Below are positions 1 to 6,416 of a stretch of 20,673 bases of DNA, piece by piece. A model generated the notes under the pieces. That model did no database searches and was not told the origin of the DNA. It saw only the letters and a list, made by a program, of their open reading frames with translations. Origin of the DNA: Thermoplasmata archaeon (lineage in GTDB: Archaea; Thermoplasmatota; Thermoplasmata; Lutacidiplasmatales; UBA184). Every line of letters begins with the position of its first letter. The stretch's first letter is position 1. A program made the translations under genes and the position numbers. The DNA lies in contig JASHSA010000083.1 in assembly GCA_030037035.1 (NCBI GenBank), forward strand, positions 1 through 20,673. Reading direction: 5' to 3'.

Positions 1-303
1 GTCTTCCTGATCGTCGACGCCTGGATCGCGACGTCGTGGATCGGGGGCGGGAACGACACCGCCGGCAACGCCCTCGGCCTCGCCGCCTCGCTCGCCGGCG
101 CCCTCTACCTCGAGGTCCTCCTGTATCGGTACCTCTGGCGCCGGCCCGACGACCGGGACATGATCGGCCGCAGCGGCTTCCGCCCCAGCTGGAAGGCACT
201 GCGCGAGGTCGGGCGCTGGACCCCCGAGGCATCGTTCGTCGCCTCCCGCCGGGCCCGGCAGGGGATCGACGAAGGCGCCCCCGACCCGAGCGAATTCCTC
301 TGA
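1..303 (+). CDS. C-terminal part of an unidentified membrane protein
   Basis: The frame is open from the first base and ends at TGA (301-303), giving about 100 residues with no start inside the window. The visible part begins with a hydrophobic stretch (residues 1-14), then a Gly/Asn/Asp-containing turn, then a second hydrophobic stretch (about residues 23-41, rich in Ala, Leu and Gly). A Tyr/Arg-rich cytosolic-looking tail follows, ending in acidic residues. The arrangement suggests the last two membrane segments and a basic C-terminal tail. I do not recognise the family. Codon use (strong G/C at third positions) matches the neighbouring genes, which supports it as a real coding frame. The next gene starts 51 nt downstream behind its own TATA-like element, so it probably ends a transcription unit. 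Confidence 0.6.
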   Translation, partial: VFLIVDAWIATSWIGGGNDTAGNALGLAASLAGALYLEVLLYRYLWRRPDDRDMIGRSGFRPSWKALREVGRWTPEASFVASRRARQGIDEGAPDPSEFL

Positions 304-321
304 GCCCCGCCGCGCGGCCTT

Positions 322-332
322 GGTTCTAATAC
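322..332 (+). promoter_or_regulatory. TATA-like promoter element for rpe
   Basis: GGTTCTAATAC is an isolated AT-rich island centred about 27 nt before the GTG start at 355. This is the spacing expected of an archaeal TATA box on a leaderless transcript. No Shine-Dalgarno-like sequence precedes the start. The call is from position and composition only. Confidence 0.45.
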
Positions 333-354
333 CGCCCCGGACTGGGGCCCGGCC

Positions 355-1047
355 GTGCCGACCCGACGCCGTCCCCGGCTCGCCCCGTCGCTCCTCAGCG
401 CGGACTTTGCCGACCTCGCGTCGGCGATCCGCGAGGCGGAGGCCGGCGGGGCCGACGCGTTCCACCTGGACGTGATGGACGGCCACTTCGTGCCGAACCT
501 CTCGTTCGGTCCGGCGCTCGTGCGCGCCGTGCGCGCGCGCACGAAGCTGCCGCTCGACGTCCACCTCATGATCGAGGACCCCCTCCGCTACGTCGACGCG
601 TTCCACCGTGCCGGCGGCGACACGCTCGTCTTCCACGTCGAGGCGCAGTCGCCGCCGGCCGAGGTCGTCCGCGCGGTCCACCGTCTCGGCGGGGCCGTCG
701 GGGCGGCGCTCCGTCCCGAGACGCCGTTCTCGGCGGTCGAGCCGCTCGCGGACGACCTCGAGCAGGTCCTCGTCATGAGCGTCCATCCCGGCTTCTCCGG
801 CCAGACGTTCCTGCCCGAGGTGCTCCCGAAGGTCACGGCCGCGCGGGAGCGCCTGGACGGCCTCGGACGGGAGACGGACGTCTCGATCGACGGCGGGGTG
901 ACCGCCGAGACGGCGGTCGCCGCGGCGCGCGCCGGGGCGTCGTTCTTCGTCTGCGGCAACTCCGTCTACGGCAGCGGCTCCGTCGGGGAGAACCTGAAGC
1001 GCCTGCGCACGGCGGTGGAGGTCGGCTCGCACCGTGAGGTTCGCTGA
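355..1047 (+). CDS. rpe: Ribulose-phosphate 3-epimerase
   Basis: The 230-residue product matches the usual length of ribulose-phosphate 3-epimerase, a TIM-barrel enzyme that interconverts D-ribulose 5-phosphate and D-xylulose 5-phosphate in the cytosolic pentose phosphate pathway. The N-terminal LAPSLLSADF signature is at residues 9-18. The metal/catalytic motif HLDVMDG is at residues 37-43, with D39 expected to be a catalytic Asp. VHLMIEDP follows, then the SVHPGFSGQ phosphate/loop-6 motif in mid-protein, SIDGGV with the second catalytic Asp, and a phosphate-gripping CGNSVYG near the end. The GTG at 355 is chosen because it directly precedes the conserved N-terminus and lies 27 nt from the TATA-like element. 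The gene overlaps the DNA ligase gene by 14 nt, implying co-transcription and translational coupling. A dedicated rpe gene is not universal in archaea. Confidence 0.95.
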   Translation: MPTRRRPRLAPSLLSADFADLASAIREAEAGGADAFHLDVMDGHFVPNLSFGPALVRAVRARTKLPLDVHLMIEDPLRYVDAFHRAGGDTLVFHVEAQSPPAEVVRAVHRLGGAVGAALRPETPFSAVEPLADDLEQVLVMSVHPGFSGQTFLPEVLPKVTAARERLDGLGRETDVSIDGGVTAETAVAAARAGASFFVCGNSVYGSGSVGENLKRLRTAVEVGSHREVR

Positions 1048-2827
1048 CCTCGCCGCGGCGTACGACCGGCTCGAGGCGACCAAGAGCCGCCTCGAGATGC
1101 GCCACCGGCTCGCCGACCTCCTCCGCCCGCTCCGCGGCGACGAGCTCGCGATCGTGCTCTACCTCTCGCAGGGGCTCCTGCGGCCGGAGTACGAGGGGGT
1201 CGAGCTCGGGGTCGCCGACTCGCTCGCCCGGCGCGCCGTCGCGCTCGCGACCGGCGGGGAGGACGCCGCCATCGCGCGGGCCGCGAAGGCCTCCGGCGAC
1301 CTCGGGCGCACCGCGCAGGAGCTGCTCGAACGCCGCCGGGCGACGACCGGGGCGCGGCCGCTCGAGGTCGGGGAGGTCTACGAGGCGATGCGGGCGATCG
1401 CCGCCGCGAGCGGCGAGGGCTCCCAGGACGTCAAGGTCCAGCGCCTCGCCGGGCTCCTCGAGCGCGCCTCGCCGCTCGAAGGCCGGTTCCTCGTCCGCTT
1501 CGTCCTCGGCACGCTGCGCGTCGGCGTCCGCGAGATGACGATCCTCGACGCGCTGAACGAGGCGTTCGCCGACGGCGCCAAGCCGTCGCGCGCGGCGATC
1601 GAAGAGGCGTTCAACCTCTCGAGCGACCTCGGGCTCGTCGCGACGACGCTCGCCGGGGGCGGGGTCGCCGCCCTCGCGACGATCGGGCTGGAGGTCGGCC
1701 GCCCCGTCCGCCCGATGCTCGCCGAGCGCGAGCCGACCCTCGAGGCGGTCCTCGCGCGGATGGGCGGGCGCGCCGCGCTGGAGTTCAAGTACGACGGGCT
1801 CCGGGTCCAGGCGCACGTCCCCCGCGACGGGCCCGTGCGGCTGTTCTCGCGACGGCTCGAGGAGATCGGGGCGCAGTTCCCCGAGCTCGGGCCGGAGCTC
1901 GCCCGCGCCGTCCGCCGTCCGCCGGCGATCGTCGAGGGGGAGTGCGTGCCGCTCGACCTCGACACCGGCGAGATCCAGCCGTTCCAGGACGTCGCGCGGC
2001 GGCGCGGACGCAAGCACGACCTCGACCGGGTCGCCGAGGAGATCCCGGTCTGCCTGTTCCTGTTCGACGTCCTCCTGGACGGCGGCACGGCGGTCTACGG
2101 CGAGGACTTCCCGTCCCGGCGGGCGCGCCTCGAGCGCCTCGTCCGCCCGACCGAGCGCGTACGGCTCGCCGAGCAGAAGGTCGTCGATTCGCCGGACGTC
2201 GCGAAGGAGTTCCTGGACGAGGCGATCGCCGGTGGCGGCGAGGGGGTGATGGCGAAATCCCTGAAGGAGGGCAGCGCCTACCGGGCCGGCGCCCGCGGTT
2301 ACTGGTGGATCAAGTACAAGCGGGACTACACGGTCGGGCTGAGCGACTCGATCGACGGCGTCGTCGTCGGCGCCTTTCACGGACGGGGGCGGCGCGCGGG
2401 CCGGTTCGGCGCGTTCCTGCTCGCGGTCTACGACCCGGGCCGGGACCGCTTCGAATCGTTCACCAAGGTCGGCAGCGGCTTCGACGACGCCGCCCTCGCG
2501 GAGATGCCGAAGCGCCTCGCCCGCTGGGCGAGCGACGATCCCCCCGCGTCGGTCGACACGGGGGTGGCGCCGGACCGCTGGTTCCGCCCCGGGGTCGTCC
2601 TCGAGGTCCGGGGCGCGGAGCTGACGGTCTCGCCGGTCCACCGCGCCGCCCTCGGCCGGGTCCGCGCCGGCGCCGGCCTCGCGCTGCGCTTCCCGAGGTT
2701 CACCGGAAGGTACCGGGACGACAAGGGCCCCACGGAGGCGACGACGTCCGCCGAGCTCCTCGAGATGTACCGCCGCCAGGTCCGGCAGGCGGCCCCCGAG
2801 GAGCCGGACGCTCCGGCCGAGACGTAG
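1034..2827 (+). CDS. lig: ATP-dependent DNA ligase (archaeal LigB-type)
   Basis: The 597-residue product has the archaeal/eukaryotic DNA ligase layout: an N-terminal DNA-binding domain (about residues 1-215), an adenylation domain (about 220-435) and an OB-fold domain (about 440-565). It seals nicks during Okazaki fragment joining and repair. Motif I is EFKYDG with the AMP-accepting lysine at K252. The Ser-Arg-Arg motif follows in LFSRRLEE, then FLFDVL, EGVMAK (E403-K408) and WWIKYKRDY (K427). The C-terminus carries the LRFPRF and ATT...EL..MYRRQ pattern typical of archaeal enzymes. The GTG start at 1034 overlaps the end of rpe by 14 nt and gives the expected N-terminus (RFADLAAAYDRLEATKSR). 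No intein or truncation is visible. ATP rather than NAD use is inferred from the family. Confidence 0.95.
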   Translation: MRFADLAAAYDRLEATKSRLEMRHRLADLLRPLRGDELAIVLYLSQGLLRPEYEGVELGVADSLARRAVALATGGEDAAIARAAKASGDLGRTAQELLERRRATTGARPLEVGEVYEAMRAIAAASGEGSQDVKVQRLAGLLERASPLEGRFLVRFVLGTLRVGVREMTILDALNEAFADGAKPSRAAIEEAFNLSSDLGLVATTLAGGGVAALATIGLEVGRPVRPMLAEREPTLEAVLARMGGRAALEFKYDGLRVQAHVPRDGPVRLFSRRLEEIGAQFPELGPELARAVRRPPAIVEGECVPLDLDTGEIQPFQDVARRRGRKHDLDRVAEEIPVCLFLFDVLLDGGTAVYGEDFPSRRARLERLVRPTERVRLAEQKVVDSPDVAKEFLDEAIAGGGEGVMAKSLKEGSAYRAGARGYWWIKYKRDYTVGLSDSIDGVVVGAFHGRGRRAGRFGAFLLAVYDPGRDRFESFTKVGSGFDDAALAEMPKRLARWASDDPPASVDTGVAPDRWFRPGVVLEVRGAELTVSPVHRAALGRVRAGAGLALRFPRFTGRYRDDKGPTEATTSAELLEMYRRQVRQAAPEEPDAPAET

Positions 2828-2876
2828 CGAGGCGCCCCGCGCGCCCGGGCCGAAGCGCGCCTGCCCCTGCGCCCAA

Positions 2877-2888
2877 AGGCATAAGAAG
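2877..2888 (+). promoter_or_regulatory. TATA-like element upstream of the PRC-barrel gene
   Basis: AGGCATAAGAAG stands out as A-rich in the otherwise extremely GC-rich 93-nt gap after the ligase gene. It is centred about 38 nt before the ATG at 2921, or about 50 nt before a second in-frame ATG at 2933. It probably drives the PRC-barrel gene and perhaps the tRNA behind it. Confidence 0.4.
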
Positions 2889-2920
2889 GCCGGGCCGGCT
2901 CGCCACGCCGGGAACGGGCC

Positions 2921-3220
2921 ATGCTGGTCGAGATGACCGAACTCTTGGGTCGCCAGATCTACACCCCCGACGGGCGCCTGCTCGGCGAGGTCGACAACGT
3001 CGTCGTGGACGTCGAGGCGTCGAAGATCGACGGGCTCTACGTCGGCGAGACGAGCCCGATGTTAGTGGACGAATCCCGCCCGACCAACGTCCCGTACCGC
3101 TGGGTCTCGGCCGTGAACGACGTCGTGCTCCTCAAGTACTTCCCGAAGCGGGTCTCGCTCAAGAAGAGCGGACCGTCCCGCGCCGGGGAGCAAGAGGAGT
3201 CCGCCGTCCCCGCGCGGTGA
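2921..3220 (+). CDS. PRC-barrel domain protein, CdpB-like
   Basis: This is a 99-residue protein whose first ~75 residues form a single PRC-barrel: LLGRQIYTPDGRLLGEV, DNVVVDVEASKIDGLYV, then VPYRWVSAVNDVVLLKYFP. It is followed by a short charged tail (residues about 76-99). No signal peptide or membrane segment is seen. In euryarchaea, short PRC-barrel proteins of this size include CdpB1/CdpB2, which join the SepF-FtsZ division complex; that role here is inference from family and length only. ATG 2921 is used; ATG 2933 is a plausible alternative, since the conserved domain begins just after it. The stop codon lies 6 nt before a tRNA-Leu gene, so the two may share a transcript. Another possible role is an RNA-binding PRC-barrel of the RimM type, but the RimM N-terminal domain is absent. 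Confidence 0.8.
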   Translation: MLVEMTELLGRQIYTPDGRLLGEVDNVVVDVEASKIDGLYVGETSPMLVDESRPTNVPYRWVSAVNDVVLLKYFPKRVSLKKSGPSRAGEQEESAVPAR

Positions 3221-3226
3221 GACCCC

Positions 3227-3331
3227 GCGGGGATAGCCAAGCCCGGTAACGGCGCAGGACTTAAACGGCGGTCCGCCGCCGAAGAGATCCTGCCGCACAG
3301 GCGTTCGCCGGTTCAAATCCGGCTCCCCGCA
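3227..3331 (+). tRNA. tRNA-Leu (anticodon UAA), intron-containing
   Basis: The acceptor stem GCGGGGA (3227-3233) pairs fully with TCCCCGC (3324-3330), with discriminator A at 3331 and no encoded CCA. The D stem is GCC/GGC (3236-3238 with 3251-3253). The anticodon stem CAGGA (3255-3259) pairs with TCCTG (3288-3292), and the loop begins CT with anticodon TAA at 3262-3264. A 14-nt variable arm (3293-3306) marks a class II tRNA. The T arm is GCCGG-TTCAAAT-CCGGC (3307-3323). Removing a 21-nt insertion in the anticodon loop leaves 84 nt, a normal tRNA-Leu length. It starts 6 nt after the PRC-barrel stop codon, and no separate TATA element is obvious. Confidence 0.93.
3265..3286 (+). other. tRNA-Leu intron with bulge-helix-bulge fold (21 nt, boundary ±1 nt)
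   Basis: The insertion next to the anticodon folds as CGGCGG (3266-3271), loop TCCG, CCGCCG (3276-3281). Next to it, CTT (3260-3262) pairs with AAG (3282-3284). Three-nt bulges AAA (3263-3265) and AGA (3285-3287) flank that short helix. This resembles the bulge-helix-bulge substrate of archaeal tRNA endonuclease, though the central helix is 3 rather than 4 bp. The excised piece is either 3265-3285 (leaving G at position 37) or 3266-3286 (leaving A). The joining ligase, RtcB, is encoded in this window. Confidence 0.85.
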
Positions 3332-3388
3332 TCGACCCCGGCGGTGCGCGGTCGGCAACCCTTTCGGCGCCGTCCGGCTGCGCCCGCC

Positions 3389-4018
3389 GTGCGTCGCGCC
3401 GAGCTGGTGCGGTTGCTGGAGCGGGTCCCGGCGTTCTCCCATCCGCGGGCCGACCTCGAGCAGCTCGCGACCCCGGCGGAGGCGGCGGCGAGCCTCCTCG
3501 CCTCCGCCGACCGCTGGAGCGGCGTCGACGGCGCCTCGGTCGTCGACCTCGGCTGCGGTACCGGCCGGCTCGCGATCGGCGCCGCCGCGCTCGGCGCCCG
3601 GGAGGTGTACGCGGTCGACGTCGACCCGGAAGCGCTCGCGACCGCGCGGGAGGCCGCCGGGAAAGCGGGCGTTGCCGTGCGGTTCGTCGAGGCGTCGGTC
3701 GGCGCGTTCGACGTCCCGGCCGACATCGTGCTCATGAACCCGCCGTTCGGTGCGCAGCGTCGCCACGCGGACCGACCGTTCTGGGAGTCGGCGTACCGGC
3801 TCGCGCGACGCTCGGTCCACGCGTTCTCGCTCCGGGCCTCCCGAACCTTTATAGCGAGCCAGGCGGTCGCACGCCGCGCCCACGTCCTCGAGGTCGTTCC
3901 GGTCCCGTGGGGGCTCGCGGCCACCCTGCCGCACCACCGCCGGCGGCGGGTCGAGCTCGAGGTCGACCTCTGGGCGCTACGGACGGTAGGGGACGATGGC
4001 GGACCGGCAGCTTCCTGA
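3389..4018 (+). CDS. METTL5-like N6-adenine RNA methyltransferase
   Basis: This is a Rossmann-fold SAM-dependent methyltransferase of 209 residues from the GTG at 3389. That start is chosen over an upstream in-frame start at 3344, which would add a low-complexity Arg/Pro stretch. The N-terminus LERVPAF...LEQLATPAE is typical of the COG2263/METTL5 group. The SAM-binding motif is VVDLGCGTG (D53 onward), followed by VYAVDVDPEAL and the catalytic NPPF at N117-F120 (NPPFGAQ), which marks N6-adenine methylation. Eukaryotic METTL5 with Trm112 methylates one adenine in small-subunit rRNA; the archaeal homologue probably modifies rRNA, but the target is not shown by sequence. AACCCTTTC at 3357-3365, about 28 nt upstream, could serve as the promoter. 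The gene overlaps csl4 by 23 nt, consistent with a joint role in RNA metabolism. Confidence 0.85.
   Translation: MRRAELVRLLERVPAFSHPRADLEQLATPAEAAASLLASADRWSGVDGASVVDLGCGTGRLAIGAAALGAREVYAVDVDPEALATAREAAGKAGVAVRFVEASVGAFDVPADIVLMNPPFGAQRRHADRPFWESAYRLARRSVHAFSLRASRTFIASQAVARRAHVLEVVPVPWGLAATLPHHRRRRVELEVDLWALRTVGDDGGPAAS
3846..3854 (+). promoter_or_regulatory. Candidate internal TATA box within the methylase gene
   Basis: CCTTTATAG is one of the best TATA-like matches in the window, yet it lies inside the methylase reading frame. It requires a rare ATA isoleucine codon (3851-3853) in a gene set that otherwise uses ATC. Transcription would begin near 3877 and reach the csl4 start at 3996 with a leader of about 120 nt. 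It may be a secondary promoter for csl4 and the genes after it. Evidence is composition only. Confidence 0.3.
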
Positions 4019-4589
4019 ACTCGTGCTGCCGGGCGACTACCTCGGCGCCGCCGAGGAGTTCCTTCCCGGCCGGGGGACGTACGAGTACGGCGGCCGCATC
4101 TACGCCTCGCTGACCGGTCGTCCGTCGATCGACACCCACGACCGTACGATCCGCATCGAGCCGCGCAACTCCGTCCCCGAGGTCCGCGAGGGCGAGCTCG
4201 TCTACGCGCGCGTCGAGGAGCTGAAGACCGCGATGGCGATCTGCACGGTCCTCTCGACCGCGACGAGCCGGCGGGGGGTCCCCGGCGCCCCGGAAGCGAC
4301 CGTCCACATCTCGAAGGCGAAGGACGGCTACACCGAGACGCTCTCCAGCGAGTTCGCCGTCGGCGACATCGTTCTCGCGAAGGTCCTCCAGGAGCGCCCC
4401 TCGATCAAGCTCACGACCGCCCCAGCGACCCTCGGGGTCGTCTCGGCGCGCTGCCAGGTCTGCCACGCGCTCCTGAACCTGCAGGGCAAGGCGCCGGTCT
4501 GCCCGCGGTGCGGACATCAGGAGCACCGCAAGCTCGCGAAGGGGCCCCACCCGTTCGCGCCCGACGCGCATGCCCCCGGCGCCGGCTGA
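3996..4589 (+). CDS. csl4: Exosome complex RNA-binding subunit Csl4
   Basis: The 197-residue product matches archaeal Csl4, a cap subunit of the RNA exosome that binds substrate and helps recruit DnaG to the Rrp41/Rrp42 ring for 3'-to-5' RNA decay and polyadenylation. The N-terminal domain (residues about 8-62) has the VLPGDYLGAAEEFLPG...TYEYGGRIYA pattern. An S1 domain (about 63-147) includes REGELVYARVEEL, VHISKAKDGY and VGDIVLAKVLQERPSIKLTT. A C-terminal zinc ribbon follows with C153/C156 and C169/C172 (CQVC...CPRC). All four zinc ligands are present. It overlaps the upstream methylase by 23 nt and the downstream SHMT-like gene by 20 nt, a strong sign of one transcript and coupled translation. 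Confidence 0.95.
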   Translation: MADRQLPELVLPGDYLGAAEEFLPGRGTYEYGGRIYASLTGRPSIDTHDRTIRIEPRNSVPEVREGELVYARVEELKTAMAICTVLSTATSRRGVPGAPEATVHISKAKDGYTETLSSEFAVGDIVLAKVLQERPSIKLTTAPATLGVVSARCQVCHALLNLQGKAPVCPRCGHQEHRKLAKGPHPFAPDAHAPGAG

Positions 4590-5802
4590 CGAGGAGCGGA
4601 GGCTCGCGGGCCTCGTCCGCGCGCACGACCGCTGGCGAGGTCGCGAGGTCTTCAACCTTCTCGCGAGCGAGAACGCCGTCTCCCCGGCGGCACGGCGCCT
4701 GTTGTCGAGCGACCTCGCCGGCCGCTACACCCTGCCGATGGACGGGGAGTTCGACGGCGAGAGGATCGACAACAGCTACGCCGGCACGCGCTACACCGAC
4801 CAGGTCGAGCGCCTCGCCGACGACGCCGCCGCCCGCCTGTTCCGCGCTCGGTTCGCGACGACCCGGCCGCTCTCCGGGCACATCGCCGCGCTCTCGGTCT
4901 TCGTGCCGCTCCTGCCGCGGGGCGCCCGCCTGCTCGCCGTCCCTCCCGAGGACGGAGGGTACGACGGCTACGCGGCGGAGTTCGTGCCGGCGATGCTCGG
5001 GTACCGCGTCGAGCCGCTCCGGGCGAACGGCCCCGGTCGCTCGCTCCCCGTCGAGTCGGCGGTCGCGACGATCCGGGCGCAGCGGCCGGACGCGGTCGTG
5101 CTCGGCCAGAGCTTCGTCCTGTTCCCGTACCCGCTCCGCGAGGTCGTCGACGCCGCTCACGACGTCGGCGCGCTGGTCGTCTACGACGCCTCGCACGTCC
5201 TCGGGCTCGTCGCCGGCGGCGCGTTCCAGGACCCGCTGCGCGACGGCGTCGACGTCCTCTTCGGCAGCACCCACAAGTCGTTCCCCGGGCCCCAGGGCGG
5301 GCTGATCGTCACCGACCGCGAGGAGCTGTTCCGCAAGATCGCGCCGGCGCTCGTCTGGAGGACGTTCGACAACGCCCACTGGAACCGCATCGCCGGCCTC
5401 GCGCAGACGCTGCTCGAGCTCGAGCGGTGCGGGGCCGAGTACGCCTCCACGACCGTGGCCAACGCCCGGGCGCTCGCCTCCGCGCTGGACGCGGAGGGGC
5501 TGCCGCTGCTCGCCCGCGAACAGGGCTACACGTCCAGCCACCAGATCCACCTCGACCGGGCCCGTCTGCGGGCCGAGCACGGGGTCGGCGCCGGCGCGCT
5601 CGCCCGGCGCCTCGAGCGCCGCCGTCTCCTCACCGACCTCGTCGGCCGCATCGGGGTCGCCGAGGTGAGCCGCCTCGGGCTCGTCCCCTCCGACATGCCG
5701 CGGCTCGCCCACCTGCTCGCCGACGCCGGCCTGCGGGGTCGGAACGTCTCCGCCGAGGTCCTCGCCTGGCGCCGAACGTTCCCGAGCCTCCGGTTCGCGT
5801 GA
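4570..5802 (+). CDS. glyA: Serine hydroxymethyltransferase-like PLP enzyme
   Basis: This is a 410-residue fold-type I PLP enzyme of the serine hydroxymethyltransferase family, which interconverts serine and glycine while loading a one-carbon unit onto a folate or methanopterin carrier. Visible signatures are NLLASEN near residue 30, RYTLPMDGEF and YAGTRYTDQVE, RPLSGHIAAL for cofactor binding, and VVYDASHVLGL, whose Asp should contact the pyridine nitrogen. STHKSFPGPQGG contains the Schiff-base lysine K236. C-terminal SSHQIHLD and RLGLVPSDM complete the match. The size and motifs suit the divergent archaeal branch, but other aldolase activities on related beta-hydroxy amino acids cannot be excluded. 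The ATG at 4570 lies inside the csl4 frame (20-nt overlap). The stop overlaps the next start (GTGA at 5799-5802). Confidence 0.85.
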   Translation: MPPAPADEERRLAGLVRAHDRWRGREVFNLLASENAVSPAARRLLSSDLAGRYTLPMDGEFDGERIDNSYAGTRYTDQVERLADDAAARLFRARFATTRPLSGHIAALSVFVPLLPRGARLLAVPPEDGGYDGYAAEFVPAMLGYRVEPLRANGPGRSLPVESAVATIRAQRPDAVVLGQSFVLFPYPLREVVDAAHDVGALVVYDASHVLGLVAGGAFQDPLRDGVDVLFGSTHKSFPGPQGGLIVTDREELFRKIAPALVWRTFDNAHWNRIAGLAQTLLELERCGAEYASTTVANARALASALDAEGLPLLAREQGYTSSHQIHLDRARLRAEHGVGAGALARRLERRRLLTDLVGRIGVAEVSRLGLVPSDMPRLAHLLADAGLRGRNVSAEVLAWRRTFPSLRFA

Positions 5803-6395
5803 GCGCTCGCTCCCGGCGCCCCCGGACGAAGCCCGGGACCGGCGGTCCGTCCCGGCCGCCGGCCGCCCTTACCGGCACCCCCGGGGTCGGCAAGTCGACG
5901 GTCGCGCGCCTATTGCGGCCGCGATGGCCGAGCGTCGAGGTCGCCGTCCTCGCGCGCGCCAGCCGGACCGCTCGCCGGCTCGGCCGGGACCTCGTCGTCG
6001 ACCTCCCGCGCCTGCGCAGGGTCGCCCTCCGCCTACCGGAACTGCGAGAGAAGGAGCTGCTCGTCGGGCATCTCGCGCACCTGCTTCCCGTCCGGGAAGC
6101 GATCGTCCTCCGCTGCCACCCGGTCGAGCTGTTGCGGCGGCTCGCCCGCGCCCGGCGGGGGACCGCCGCCGAGCGCCGAGCGAACGCCGAGTGCGAGGCG
6201 CTCGACCTCGTCCTGGCGGAGGCGGTCGCCGCCGGTCTGACCGTCTACGAGGTCGACACGACCGGACGCCGTCCCCGCGCCGTCGCCGCCGAGGTCGCCC
6301 GGCGGCTGCGCGCCCCGGGGCCGTCCCGCTTCGGCCGGGTCGATTGGCTGGCCGACCGCTCCGTGACCGAGCACCTTTTGGACGCCCCCGGGTAG
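5799..6395 (+). CDS. Fap7/AK6-type adenylate kinase, putative ribosome assembly factor
   Basis: The 198-residue P-loop NTPase has a Walker A motif GTPGVGKST (G26-T34). After the P-loop it has the features of the AK6/Fap7 family rather than classical adenylate kinase: ELLVGHLAHLLPV, IVLRCHPVELLRRLARA, then NAECEALDLVLAEA and VYEVDTTG. In eukaryotes and archaea Fap7 binds the uS11 ribosomal protein and acts in small-subunit maturation; NMP kinase activity is also reported for the family. The GTG at 5799 overlaps the SHMT stop (GTGA) and is the only usable start before the P-loop. It leaves an unusual ~20-residue Arg/Pro/Gly leader not expected in the family. The position behind a METTL5-like methylase and Csl4 supports a ribosome or RNA role, which is inference. 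Confidence 0.88.
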   Translation: MSARSRRPRTKPGTGGPSRPPAALTGTPGVGKSTVARLLRPRWPSVEVAVLARASRTARRLGRDLVVDLPRLRRVALRLPELREKELLVGHLAHLLPVREAIVLRCHPVELLRRLARARRGTAAERRANAECEALDLVLAEAVAAGLTVYEVDTTGRRPRAVAAEVARRLRAPGPSRFGRVDWLADRSVTEHLLDAPG

Positions 6396-6416
6396 AAGCC
6401 GCTCGGACCGACCGCG

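Noticed and set aside
833..2641. About 600-codon frame antisense to rpe and the ligase gene
   Set aside because: Low-complexity Arg/Glu/Ala composition, no motifs, and full overlap with two confidently identified enzymes.
3344..3388. Upstream start for the METTL5-like methylase
   Set aside because: It adds only an Arg/Pro-rich leader, and the conserved family sequence begins after GTG 3389.
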